A DNA stretch of 64,000 bases. Source: CAVRUZ01 sp963724495. GTDB lineage: Bacteria; Actinomycetota; Actinomycetes; Propionibacteriales; DAIQRJ01. Shown piece by piece: positions 1-12,763 of the stretch. The stretch spans positions 310,001 to 374,000 of the forward strand of contig CAVRUZ010000006.1 in NCBI GenBank assembly GCA_963724495.1. Direction: 5' to 3'. A model generated the notes under the pieces. That model made no database searches. It was given only the letters and a program-made list of their open reading frames with translations, and was not told the origin of the DNA. Position numbers and translations under genes: made by a program. How positions within the stretch are numbered: position 1 is the first letter of the stretch; each line of letters begins with the position of its first letter.

Positions 1-803
1 AGCAGCTTGCGGAACATCTCGACGCCAGTGACCGTGGTCGTCTGCTTGGTGTCGTGGATGCCGATGATGTCGACGGTCTCGTTGACCTTCACGACACCGC
101 GCTCGATCCGGCCGGTGACGACCGTGCCGCGACCGGTGATCGTGAAGACGTCCTCGACCGGCATCAGGAACGGCCGCTCGGTCTCGCGGATCGGGTCCGG
201 GATCGACTCGTCGACCGCGTCCATCAGCTCGACGACGGTCTTGGTCCACTCCGGGTCACCCTCGAGGGCCTTGAGGCCGGAGGTGCGGATCACCGGGGCG
301 TCCTCGTCGAACTCCTGGGCGGCCAGCAGCTCGCGGACCTCCAGTTCGACGAGCTCGAGGATCTCCTCGTCGTCGACCATGTCGGCCTTGTTCAGCGCGA
401 CCAGGATGTAGGGCACCCCGACCTGACGCGCGAGCAGCACGTGCTCGCGGGTCTGCGGCATCGGACCGTCGGTCGCCGCCACCACCAGGATGGCGCCGTC
501 CATCTGCGCCGCGCCGGTGATCATGTTCTTGATGTAGTCGGCGTGACCGGGAGCGTCGACGTGCGCGTAGTGGCGCTTCTCCGTCTGGTACTCCTGGTGC
601 GACACGTTGATCGTGATGCCGCGCTGACGCTCCTCGGGCGCGTTGTCGATCTCGTCGAACGCGGCCGCCTTGTTCAGCGTGGGGTACTTGTCGGCCAGCA
701 CCTTCGTGATGGCCGCGGTCAACGTGGTCTTTCCATGGTCGACGTGACCGATGGTTCCGATGTTGACGTGCGGCTTGGTCCGCTCGAACTTCGCCTTGGC
801 CAC
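1..803 (-). CDS. tuf: Elongation factor Tu (C-terminus off the window)
   Basis: GTP-dependent factor that delivers aminoacyl-tRNA to the ribosome. The visible 267 residues carry the GTPase signatures GHVDHGKTT (P-loop), DAPGH and NKAD, so the G domain and the start of domain 2 are present; the family is about 397 residues, so roughly the last third lies left of position 1. Start taken as GTG at 803 because it gives the canonical VAKAKFERTKPHVN N-terminus and has an AGGAGGA ribosome site directly upstream (about 811-817). Last gene of the rpsL-rpsG-fusA-tuf operon, 109 nt after fusA; nothing unusual in the visible part. Confidence 0.98.
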   Translation of the reverse strand, partial: MAKAKFERTKPHVNIGTIGHVDHGKTTLTAAITKVLADKYPTLNKAAAFDEIDNAPEERQRGITINVSHQEYQTEKRHYAHVDAPGHADYIKNMITGAAQMDGAILVVAATDGPMPQTREHVLLARQVGVPYILVALNKADMVDDEEILELVELEVRELLAAQEFDEDAPVIRTSGLKALEGDPEWTKTVVELMDAVDESIPDPIRETERPFLMPVEDVFTITGRGTVVTGRIERGVVKVNETVDIIGIHDTKQTTTVTGVEMFRKL

Positions 804-912
804 TGTGGGCTCCTCCTAAGGTGTGGTGCGCTCCGCCCGCGCCATCCGGGCACGGTGGGGGATGCTTCCTGAGTTGCGCTGTCTGGGGTATTGCTTTCTT
901 GGATGCTGCCGC

Positions 913-3024
913 TTACTCGCCGCGGACCTTCTTGATGATCTCCTCGGCCACGGTCTTGGGGACCTCGGCGTAGGAGTCGAACTGCATCGAGTACACCGCG
1001 CGGCCCTGGGTGCGGCTGCGCAGGTCACCGACGTACCCGAACATCTCCGACAGCGGGACCAGGGCCTGCACGACCCGTGATCCGTGCTGCTCGTCCATGG
1101 ACTGGATCTGGCCTCGGCGGGAGTTCAGGTCGCCGATCACCTCACCCATGTAGTCGTCGGGCGTGGTGACCTCGACCGCCATCATCGGCTCGAGCAGCAC
1201 CGGGTCGGCACGGCGCGCGGCCTCCTTGAAGACCATCGAACCGGCCAGCTTGAACGCCAGCTCCGAGGAGTCGACCTCGTGGTACGACCCGTCGGTGAGC
1301 GTCACCTTGATGTCGACCATCGGGTAGCCGGCGAGCACACCGGTCTCCATCGCGTCCTGCGCACCCGCGTCCACCGAGGGGATGTACTCCCGCGGGATTC
1401 GGCCGCCGCTGACGCCGTTGACGAACTCGTAGCCGCCCGGGCCACCGGCGTCGGGGCCGTTGGGTTCGAGCGTGATGATGACGCGCGCGAACTGGCCGGA
1501 CCCACCCGTCTGCTTCTTGTGGGTGTAGTCGACCTTCTCCACCTTGCGGCGGATGGTCTCGCGGTAGGCCACCTGGGGCTTCCCGATGTTGGCCTCGACG
1601 TGGAACTCGCGGCGCATCCGCTCGATCAGGATGTCCAGGTGCAGCTCGCCCATGCCGGCGATGATCGTCTGGCCGGACTCGTCGTCGGTGTGGACCCGGA
1701 ACGTCGGGTCCTCCTCGGCGAGCCGCTGGATCGCCATGATCAGCTTCTCCTGGTCGCCCTTGGTCTTGGGCTCGATGGCCTGCTCGATCACCGGCTCCGG
1801 GAAGGTCATCGCCTCCAGGATCACCGGCTGGTCCTGTGCGCACAGCGTGTCGCCGGTGGTGGTGTTCTTCAGGCCCATCACCGCGATGATCGAACCGGCG
1901 CTGGCCTTCTCGATCTCGGCCCGCTTGTTCGCGTGCATCTGGTAGATCTTGCCGATCCGCTCACGCTGGCCCTTGGTGCTGTTGAGCACCTGGGTTCCGG
2001 CGGTGAGCGTGCCTGAGTACACGCGCAGGTAGGTCAGCTTGCCCAGGTGCGGGTCGCTCATGATCTTGAACGCCAGCGTGGACAGCGGTGCGTCGACGTC
2101 CGGCTCGCGCTGCAGGTGCTTCTCGTGGTCCTTGACGTCCAGACCGGTCGTCGCGCCGATGTCGATCGGCGACGGGAGGTAGGCCACCACCGCGTCGAGC
2201 AGCGGCTGCACGCCCTTGTTCTTGAACGCGCTCCCGCAGAGGACGCCGGTGACACTGGAGGCCACGACCGCACGGCGGATGGACGCGGTCAACTGCTCCT
2301 CGGTCGGCTTCCGACCCTCGAGGAACATGTCCATCATCTCTTCGTCGTTCTCCGACACGGTCTCGATGAGCAGTTCGCGGTACTCCTGCGCCTGCGCGAG
2401 GAGCTCGGTCGGGATCTCCTCGATCTCGAATTCCTCGCCCTTGCCGGTCTCGTCGCGCCAGGTGAGCGCCTGCATCTTCACCAGGTCGATGACACCGATG
2501 AAGTCGGCCTCGTTGCCGATGGGCAGCTGGAGGACCAGCGGGATCGCGTTGAGCCGGGTGCGGATCATGTCGATGCACCGGAAGTAGTCGGCGCCGGTGC
2601 GGTCGAGCTTGTTCACGAAGCAGATCCGCGGCACCTGGTACTTGTTCGCCTGCCGCCAGACGGTCTCCGACTGCGGCTCGACACCGGCCACGCCGTCGAA
2701 CACCGCGACTGCGCCGTCGAGCACGCGCAGGTTGCGCTCCACCTCGACGGTGAAGTCGACGTGTCCGGGGGTGTCGATGATGTTGATGGTGTGGTCGTCC
2801 CAGTGGACGGTGGTGGCGGCGGAGGTGATGGTGATGCCCCGCTCCTGCTCCTGGTCCATCCAGTCCATGGTGGCCGCGCCGTCGTGCACTTCACCGATCT
2901 TGTAGTTGATACCGGTGTAGTACAGGATCCGCTCGGTCGTGGTGGTCTTGCCCGCGTCGATGTGGGCCATGATCCCGATGTTGCGGATCGTGGCCAGGTC
3001 GATGGTGCGAAGGTCGATCGCCAT
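913..3024 (-). CDS. fusA: Elongation factor G
   Basis: Ribosomal translocase GTPase, 703 residues, the usual size. N-terminal G domain with AHIDAGKTTTTER, DTPGHVDF and NKLDRTGAD; domains II-V follow, with the conserved RRGQIQSM stretch near the C-terminus. Start ATG gives MAIDLRTIDLATIRNIG, but its ribosome site is weak (AGAAAGAG), so a slightly different start cannot be excluded. Lies between rpsG (111-nt gap) and tuf on the same strand, as in the classical str operon. Confidence 0.98.
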   Translation of the reverse strand: MAIDLRTIDLATIRNIGIMAHIDAGKTTTTERILYYTGINYKIGEVHDGAATMDWMDQEQERGITITSAATTVHWDDHTINIIDTPGHVDFTVEVERNLRVLDGAVAVFDGVAGVEPQSETVWRQANKYQVPRICFVNKLDRTGADYFRCIDMIRTRLNAIPLVLQLPIGNEADFIGVIDLVKMQALTWRDETGKGEEFEIEEIPTELLAQAQEYRELLIETVSENDEEMMDMFLEGRKPTEEQLTASIRRAVVASSVTGVLCGSAFKNKGVQPLLDAVVAYLPSPIDIGATTGLDVKDHEKHLQREPDVDAPLSTLAFKIMSDPHLGKLTYLRVYSGTLTAGTQVLNSTKGQRERIGKIYQMHANKRAEIEKASAGSIIAVMGLKNTTTGDTLCAQDQPVILEAMTFPEPVIEQAIEPKTKGDQEKLIMAIQRLAEEDPTFRVHTDDESGQTIIAGMGELHLDILIERMRREFHVEANIGKPQVAYRETIRRKVEKVDYTHKKQTGGSGQFARVIITLEPNGPDAGGPGGYEFVNGVSGGRIPREYIPSVDAGAQDAMETGVLAGYPMVDIKVTLTDGSYHEVDSSELAFKLAGSMVFKEAARRADPVLLEPMMAVEVTTPDDYMGEVIGDLNSRRGQIQSMDEQHGSRVVQALVPLSEMFGYVGDLRSRTQGRAVYSMQFDSYAEVPKTVAEEIIKKVRGE

Positions 3025-3135
3025 CTGTGCGACTGCGCTCTTTCTCTAGTGGGCCGCTCACACCGGTCGGGCGTGAACGTGATCGTGGTGTTGCCGCCGG
3101 CACGGGGATCTCCCGAGCCCGAAGCGGCAGGCTCA

Positions 3136-3606
3136 CTACCAGCGGTAGTGAGCGAAGGCCTTGTTGGCGTCGGCCATGCGGTGGGTGTCCTCACGGCGCT
3201 TCACCGAGGCGCCGAGGCCGTTGCTGGCGTCGAGCAGCTCGTTCATCAGGCGCTCGGCCATCGTCTTCTCGCGGCGTGCGCGGCTGTAGGAGATGACCCA
3301 GCGCAGTGCCAGCGTGTTCGAGCGTCCCGGCCGGACCTCGATCGGCACCGGGTACGTGGCGCCACCGACTCGACGGCTCTTGACCTCGAGGGTCGGCTTC
3401 ACGTTGTCCAGTGCCCGCTTGAGGGTGACCACCGGGTCGGTGCCGTTCTTGTCGCGGCACCCCTCCAGGGCGGCGTAGACGATGCGCTGTGCCTGCTGCT
3501 TCTTGCCCGAGACCAGCACCTTGTTGATCAGCTGGCTGACCAGTGGCGAGGCGTAGACCGGGTCGACGATCGGTGCACGCTTGGCGGCAGGACCCCTGCG
3601 TGGCAT
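3136..3606 (-). CDS. rpsG: 30S ribosomal protein S7
   Basis: Primary 16S rRNA 3'-domain binding protein, 156 residues, standard length, starting MPRRGPAAKR and ending in the typical AFAHYRW. Its ATG overlaps the rpsL stop by one base (TAATG), so the two are translationally coupled. Second gene of the str operon. Confidence 0.98.
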   Translation of the reverse strand: MPRRGPAAKRAPIVDPVYASPLVSQLINKVLVSGKKQQAQRIVYAALEGCRDKNGTDPVVTLKRALDNVKPTLEVKSRRVGGATYPVPIEVRPGRSNTLALRWVISYSRARREKTMAERLMNELLDASNGLGASVKRREDTHRMADANKAFAHYRW

Positions 3607-3980
3607 TAGCTCTTCTCCTTCTTCGCGCCGTACCGGCTGCGAGCCTGCTTGCGGTTCTTGACGCCCTGGGTGTCGAGCGACCCGCGGACGATCTTGTAGC
3701 GCACGCCGGGCAGGTCACGAACCCGTCCACCGCGAACCAGGACCATCGAGTGCTCCTGCAGGTTGTGTCCGACGCCCGGGATGTAGGCCGTGACCTCCAT
3801 GCCGCTGGTGAGGCGCACGCGGGCGACCTTGCGCAACGCCGAGTTCGGCTTCTTCGGGGTGGTGGTGAACACGCGTGTGCACACCCCGCGCCGCTGCGGC
3901 GAGTTCTTCAGCGCCGGCGTCTTGCTCTTGGACACCTTGTCCTGCCGGCCCTTGCGGACCAACTGCTGAATGGTGGGCAC
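3606..3980 (-). CDS. rpsL: 30S ribosomal protein S12
   Basis: Decoding-centre protein, 124 residues from a GTG start at 3980 that gives the canonical (V)PTIQQLVRKGRQ. The reading frame is open for another 64 codons upstream, but that extension looks like untranslated leader. Lysines linked to streptomycin sensitivity are present in TTPKKPNSALRK and near GVRYKIVRG, so no resistance change is seen. First gene of the operon; a promoter candidate lies about 210 nt upstream. Confidence 0.98.
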   Translation of the reverse strand: MPTIQQLVRKGRQDKVSKSKTPALKNSPQRRGVCTRVFTTTPKKPNSALRKVARVRLTSGMEVTAYIPGVGHNLQEHSMVLVRGGRVRDLPGVRYKIVRGSLDTQGVKNRKQARSRYGAKKEKS

Positions 3981-4188
3981 CCGGTCGGTTCCTCTTCTGT
4001 CTGGCGAAGCTTGTCTTGGACTGCAGGAGCGTGCATGGATACAAACGATGGGACGCGCCCGTCGGCGGTCTGATCGGAGGCGGCCGCACCAGCTGACCCC
4101 CGCGCTCGGGTGTGTCCGCCGGGACCACCCGGCGGTCAACACCGGCGAAGCACGCAGCAGTGCCTGAGCCATCCAGGCACAAGCGCCT

Positions 4189-4218
4189 AGGTTACCCGGC
4201 TGGGCAATCCTCGGTCAA
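4189..4218 (-). promoter_or_regulatory. Promoter candidate of the rpsL operon
   Basis: Read on the minus strand: TTGACC (4213-4218), 18-nt spacer, TAACCT (4189-4194). It lies in the 345-nt gap 3981-4325 between rpsL and the rpoC end and predicts a leader of about 200 nt. Apart from this and the hairpin near rpoC, I see nothing definable in that gap. Confidence 0.55.
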
Positions 4219-4264
4219 AGTCGATCGGCCGTGGTCGGGTCGTCGGTCGGAGCCGGACTCGCAG

Positions 4265-4299
4265 CGGCGGGGTGCCCCATTACCCGGGACACCCCGCCG
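4265..4299 (-). terminator. GC-rich hairpin after rpoC
   Basis: Perfect 10-bp inverted repeat, CGGCGGGGTG (4265-4274) against CACCCCGCCG (4290-4299), 15-nt loop, 27 nt past the rpoC stop. No U-tract follows, as is common for actinobacterial terminators; termination is inferred from stem strength and position. Confidence 0.5.
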
Positions 4300-4325
4300 T
4301 CTGCCAGCCGGCCCTTGCTATGGGC

Positions 4326-8192
<3,867 letters not shown>

Positions 8193-8301
8193 GTATCTCT
8201 TCCTTCTGCTGGTTGCCGGTCCGGGTGGTGCCCGGTCCGAGCGGTGATGGAGATTCCGAAGTTGATGGCGCTGGGTAGTGCCAGGGGCCAGGAGGGTTCT
8301 C

Positions 8302-11300
8302 CTAGACCTCTTCCACCGAGGAGGGCTCGCGGCGGGCCAGGTCGATACCAAGCTCCTCCGCGGCACGGAACACGTCGTCCTCGTTGTCGCGCAGCTCCAG
8401 ACGGGTGCCGTCGGCTGCGAGGACCTCCACGTTCAGGCTCAATGCCTGCATCTCCTTGATCAACACCTTGAACGACTCCGGGATGCCGGGCTCTGGGATG
8501 TTCTCGCCCTTCACCACGGCCTCGTAGACCTTCACCCGACCCGGGATGTCGTCGGACTTGATCGTGAGCAGCTCCTGCAGGGCGAAGGCGGCGCCGTAGC
8601 CCTCCATCGCCCAGACCTCCATCTCGCCGAACCGCTGCCCACCGAACTGCGCCTTACCGCCCAGCGGCTGCTGGGTGATCATCGAGTACGGGCCGGTGGA
8701 GCGGGCGTGGATCTTGTCGTCCACGAGGTGGTTCAGCTTGAGGATGTACATGTAGCCAACGGCGACCGGCATCGGGAACGGGTCCCCGGTGCGACCGTCG
8801 AACATGTTGGCCTTGCCGTCGGCACCGATCAGCCGAGCGCCGTCCCGGTTGGGCAGGGTGGCACCGAGCAGGCCGGTGATCTCCTCCTCCGAAGCACCGT
8901 CGAACACCGGCGTCGCGACGTTGGTGTCGGGTTCGGCCGAGCCGAGCCCGATACCGCGGAGCGTGTCGGCCCAGGTGCCCTCGACACCGTCGAGATCCCA
9001 GCCCGCCTTGGCGACCCACCCGAGGTGGGTCTCCAGGATCTGGCCCATGTTCATGCGCTTGGGCACACCCAGCGGGTTGAGGATGATGTCGACCGGCGTT
9101 CCGTCGTCGAGGAACGGCATGTCCTCGACGGGCAGGATCTTGGCGATCACGCCCTTGTTGCCGTGGCGGCCGGCCAGCTTGTCGCCGTTTTGGATCTTGC
9201 GCTTCTGGGCCACGTACACCCGCACGAGCTCGTTGACGCCGGGCAGCAGCTCGTCGTCCTCGTCGCGGTCGAAGACGCGGACGCCGATGACCGTGCCGGA
9301 CTCGCCGTGTGGAACCTTCAGCGAGGTGTCGCGCACCTCGCGGGCCTTCTCACCGAAGATCGCCCGGAGCAACCGCTCCTCCGGGGTCAGCTCGGTCTCA
9401 CCCTTGGGCGTGACCCGGCCGACGAGGATGTCGCCGTCCACGACCTCGGCACCGATCCGGATGATGCCGCGCTCGTCGAGGTCGGCGAGCATGTCGTCGC
9501 CGACGTTCGGGATGTCGCGGGTGATCTCTTCCGGACCGAGCTTGGTGTCGCGGGCGTCGATCTCGTAGACCTCGATGTGGATCGAGGTGAGCACGTCCTC
9601 CTGCACGACGCGCTGGGACAAGATGATGGCGTCCTCGTAGTTGTAGCCCTCCCACGGCATGAACGCCGTGAGCAGGTTGCGCCCGAGGGCCATCTCACCG
9701 TTCTCGGTGCAGGGACCGTCCGCGAGGACCTGACCCTTCTCCACCCGCTGCCCCTGCGTGACCAGCGGAAGCTGGTTGGTGCAGGTGCCGGCGTTGGAGC
9801 GACCGAACTTGGTGAGCCGGATCGTCTCGTACGAGCCGTCGTCGGCGGCGATCTCGATCAGATCGGCCGAGACCTCCGAGATCGTTCCGCTGATCGGCGC
9901 GACGGCGACCTCGCCGGCGTCGACTGCGGCCCGGTACTCCATGCCGGTGCCGACGAGCGGCGCCTCCGAACGCATCAGCGGCACCGCCTGCCGCTGCATG
10001 TTGGAGCCCATCAGTGCCCGGTTGGCGACGTCGTGCTCGAGGAACGGGATCATCGCGGTGGCCACGGAGACCATCTGCCGCGGTGAGACGTCCATGAAGT
10101 CGACGGCAGTGGCCGGCACGTAGTCCAGCTCCGCATCGCGGGTCCGGACCAGCACGCGCTCGTCCGAGAACGACCCGTCGGCGTTCAGGGCGGCGTGCGC
10201 CTGAGCGATGACCAGGTGGTCCTCTTCGTCGGCGGTCAGGTACTGGATCGTCTCGCTGACCTTGCCGTCGATGACCTTGCGGTAGGGCGTCTCGACGAAC
10301 CCGAACGGGTTCACCCGGCCGTAGACGGCGAGTGAGCCGATCAGGCCGATGTTCGGGCCCTCCGGCGTCTCGATCGGGCACATCCGGCCGTAGTGGCTGG
10401 TGTGCACGTCGCGAACGTCCATACCGGCACGGTCGCGCGACAGACCGCCCGGCCCGAGGGCCGAGAGCCGCCGCTTGTGCGTGAGCCCGGCGATCGGGTT
10501 GTGCTGATCCATGAACTGGCTCAGCTGCGAGGTGCCGAAGAACTCCTTCAGCGCCGCCACCACCGGCCGGATGTTGATCAGCGTCTGCGGCGTGATCGCC
10601 TCGACGTCCTGGGTGGTCATCCGCTCGCGGACGACCCGCTCCATCCGGGCCAGCCCGGTACGCAGCTGGTTCTGGATCAGCTCGCCGACCGTGCGCAGGC
10701 GGCGGTTACCGAAGTGGTCGATGTCGTCGTCCTCGACGAGAACCGTTCCGCGCGGTGCGGCCAGCTCCTCACGCCCGTCGTGCAGCGCGACGATGTACCG
10801 GATCGTCGCGACGATGTCGTCGACGGTCAGGACCTGCTGGTCGAACGGGTTGGTCAGACCGAGCTTCTTGTCGATCTTGTAGCGCCCGACCTTCGCCAGG
10901 TCGTAACGCTTGGGGTTGAAGTAGTAGTTGTCCAACAGCGACTGCGCGGCTTCGCGCGTGGGCGGCTCGCCCGGGCGGAGCTTGCGGTAGATGTCGAGCA
11001 ACGCGTCGTCGGTTCCGGTGGTGTGGTCCTTCTCGAGCGTGAGCCGCATCGACTCGTACTCGCCGAACTCCTCGAGGATCTGCGCCTCGGTCCACCCCAG
11101 CGCCTTGAGCAGCACGGTGACGTTCTGCTTGCGCTTGCGGTCGAGCCGTACGCCGACCATGTCGCGCTTGTCGATCTCGAACTCGAGCCAGGCACCACGC
11201 GACGGGATGACCTTCGCGGTGAAGATGTCCTTGTCCGAGGTCTTGTCGGGGGTCCGCTCGAAGTAGACGCCCGGTGACCGGACGAGCTGAGAGACGACGA

Positions 11301-11799
11301 CCCGCTCGGTGCCGTTGATGATGAACGTGCCGTCGTAGGTCATCAGCGGGAAGTCGCCCATGAAGACCGTCTGCGACTTGATCTCGCCGGTCTCGTTGTT
11401 CATGAACTCCGCGGTGACGAACAGCGGGGCCGCGTAGGTGACGTCGCGGTCCTTGCACTCCTCGACGGTGTTCTTCGGCGGCTCGAAGCGGTGATCGCGG
11501 AACGACAGGGACATCGTCCCCTGGAAGTCCTCGATCGGGGAGATCTCCTCGAAGATGTCGGACAGACCCGAGGAGGTGCCGACGTCGTTGCGGCCGGCCT
11601 CGACTGCGACGGCGACCCGGTCCTGCCAGGTCTCGTTGCCGACGAGCCAGTCGAAGCTGTCGCGCTGCACGGAGAGGAGGTCAGGGACCTCTACTGGTTC
11701 TGAAATCTTGGCGAAGGAGACGCGCTTCGCGCGTCCTGGGTAGCGGGAATCCGCTGAATTGGAGGAAGCAGGTTGAACGGCGGTGGGCGAGGCTGCCAA
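8302..11799 (-). CDS. rpoB: DNA-directed RNA polymerase subunit beta
   Basis: RNA polymerase beta subunit, 1165 residues. I chose the TTG at 11799, giving (L)AASPTAVQPAS, because GGAAGGA lies 6 nt upstream and the length and the following RVSFAKISEPVEVP match actinobacterial RpoB; in-frame ATGs further upstream lack a ribosome site. The rifampicin region reads QLSQFMDQHNPIAGLTHKRR followed by LSALGPGG; relative to the common DQNNPLS it has H, I and A substitutions. Followed by rpoC. Confidence 0.97.
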   Translation of the reverse strand: MAASPTAVQPASSNSADSRYPGRAKRVSFAKISEPVEVPDLLSVQRDSFDWLVGNETWQDRVAVAVEAGRNDVGTSSGLSDIFEEISPIEDFQGTMSLSFRDHRFEPPKNTVEECKDRDVTYAAPLFVTAEFMNNETGEIKSQTVFMGDFPLMTYDGTFIINGTERVVVSQLVRSPGVYFERTPDKTSDKDIFTAKVIPSRGAWLEFEIDKRDMVGVRLDRKRKQNVTVLLKALGWTEAQILEEFGEYESMRLTLEKDHTTGTDDALLDIYRKLRPGEPPTREAAQSLLDNYYFNPKRYDLAKVGRYKIDKKLGLTNPFDQQVLTVDDIVATIRYIVALHDGREELAAPRGTVLVEDDDIDHFGNRRLRTVGELIQNQLRTGLARMERVVRERMTTQDVEAITPQTLINIRPVVAALKEFFGTSQLSQFMDQHNPIAGLTHKRRLSALGPGGLSRDRAGMDVRDVHTSHYGRMCPIETPEGPNIGLIGSLAVYGRVNPFGFVETPYRKVIDGKVSETIQYLTADEEDHLVIAQAHAALNADGSFSDERVLVRTRDAELDYVPATAVDFMDVSPRQMVSVATAMIPFLEHDVANRALMGSNMQRQAVPLMRSEAPLVGTGMEYRAAVDAGEVAVAPISGTISEVSADLIEIAADDGSYETIRLTKFGRSNAGTCTNQLPLVTQGQRVEKGQVLADGPCTENGEMALGRNLLTAFMPWEGYNYEDAIILSQRVVQEDVLTSIHIEVYEIDARDTKLGPEEITRDIPNVGDDMLADLDERGIIRIGAEVVDGDILVGRVTPKGETELTPEERLLRAIFGEKAREVRDTSLKVPHGESGTVIGVRVFDRDEDDELLPGVNELVRVYVAQKRKIQNGDKLAGRHGNKGVIAKILPVEDMPFLDDGTPVDIILNPLGVPKRMNMGQILETHLGWVAKAGWDLDGVEGTWADTLRGIGLGSAEPDTNVATPVFDGASEEEITGLLGATLPNRDGARLIGADGKANMFDGRTGDPFPMPVAVGYMYILKLNHLVDDKIHARSTGPYSMITQQPLGGKAQFGGQRFGEMEVWAMEGYGAAFALQELLTIKSDDIPGRVKVYEAVVKGENIPEPGIPESFKVLIKEMQALSLNVEVLAADGTRLELRDNEDDVFRAAEELGIDLARREPSSVEEV

Positions 11800-12050
11800 G
11801 AGTGATCCTTCCGGCATCGTCTCAAGCGTCATGGACCGGACTAGCAGGTCCGTGGCGCGCTGCATCCTGGCCGGCGATGGCCGGGCTGCGGGGCGCTGGT
11901 GGCGGGCTGGCCGGCAACACCATCTCGATCGACACCGCAGGGCAGCCGACGATCCGCAAGCCGTCCGGCAACAGCCGGACACGGCCTCAGAGCGGAGCTC
12001 GGACGCTGATCCACGAGAAGGGAGGAGATGGCAGGGCAGGCCAAAGAGAC

Positions 12051-12080
12051 ACTATACGCGTGTGAGGCATGTTCTGCCAA
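12051..12080 (-). promoter_or_regulatory. Promoter candidate of rpoBC
   Basis: Minus strand: TTGGCA (12075-12080), 18-nt spacer, TATAGT (12051-12056). Predicted start of transcription near 12044. The -10 match is good for a high-GC genome. Confidence 0.55.
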
Positions 12081-12246
12081 GCCCGGCGCACGACCTCGTG
12101 CCCGGGGGACAGGTCCCCGTGATATCCCGGTCGGCGCCGCGAGAATCCAGGCGATCCGCGCGACCGGCGTGGTGATCAGATGCCGTCAGGATGGCTCGCC
12201 CGCGGGCCGCAGTCAAGCATCGGCGGCGCGCCTCCGCCAAAGCCAC

Positions 12247-12275
12247 GGGGGCGGACCGGCTCCCGGTCCGCCCCC
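12247..12275 (-). terminator. Strong hairpin between rplL and rpoB
   Basis: Perfect 13-bp stem, arms 12247-12259 and 12263-12275, with a 3-nt loop, beginning 47 nt after the rplL stop. No U-run follows. Likely a terminator or attenuator that sets the ratio of ribosomal protein to RNA polymerase transcripts. Confidence 0.65.
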
Positions 12276-12322
12276 GCGCGGTGCTTCCAGCTGGACTGGC
12301 CAGGTGACCAGTCCCGTACCAA

Positions 12323-12715
12323 CTACTTGACGGAGACCTCGGCGCCGGCACCCTCGAGGGCTTCCTTCGCCTTCTGTGCGGCCTCCTTGGTGACCTTCTC
12401 CAGGACCGGCTTCGGCGCGGCCTCCACGAGGTCCTTGGCCTCCTTCAGGCCGAGGCTCGTGAGCGTGCGCACCTCCTTGATGACCTGGATCTTCTTGGCG
12501 CCGGCGGCCTCGAGGACGACGTCGAACTCGTCCTGCTCCTCCTCCGCCTCAGCGGGTGCACCCGGGGCCGCAGCACCCGGAGCCGCCGCGGCGGCGACCG
12601 GTGCGGCCGCGGTGACGCCGAAGGTGTCCTCGAACTCCTTCACGAACTCAGAGAGTTCGAGCAGCGTCATTTCCTTGAACGCGTCGAGCAGCTCATTGGT
12701 GGCGAGCTTGGCCAT
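12323..12715 (-). CDS. rplL: 50S ribosomal protein L7/L12
   Basis: Stalk protein that recruits translation GTPases, 130 residues. N-terminal dimerisation helix (MAKLATNELLDAFKEMTLLE), an Ala/Pro/Gly hinge about residues 38-58, then the C-terminal factor-binding domain with KKIQVIKEVR and the GLKEAKDLVE motif. Directly follows rplJ. Confidence 0.98.
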   Translation of the reverse strand: MAKLATNELLDAFKEMTLLELSEFVKEFEDTFGVTAAAPVAAAAAPGAAAPGAPAEAEEEQDEFDVVLEAAGAKKIQVIKEVRTLTSLGLKEAKDLVEAAPKPVLEKVTKEAAQKAKEALEGAGAEVSVK

Positions 12716-12763
12716 GGTGATCGCTTCCTCACTGTTGCGTCCCGCGAGAGCGGGAGGTTCGGG

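Larger units (their letters stand above)
11800..12322 (-). other. rplL-rpoB intergenic region (523 nt)
   Basis: No coding sequence supported on either strand. It contains a 13-bp hairpin close to rplL (12247-12275), a short palindrome GGGGACAGGTCCCC (12105-12118), and a promoter candidate for rpoB (12051-12080), leaving an rpoB leader of roughly 245 nt. This fits partial termination after rplL followed by re-initiation for rpoBC. Confidence 0.6.

Noticed and set aside
2047..3609. 520-codon frame antisense to fusA and rpsG
   Set aside because: Covers two conserved genes in antisense and shows no recognisable motif.
3981..4172. 64-residue N-terminal extension of S12
   Set aside because: S12 is highly conserved and begins at (V)PTIQQLV; the extension is leader sequence near the promoter.
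8193..8366. 58-residue N-terminal extension of RpoC
   Set aside because: Not RpoC-like and covers the rpoB-rpoC gap; a GTG with a ribosome site gives the known N-terminus.
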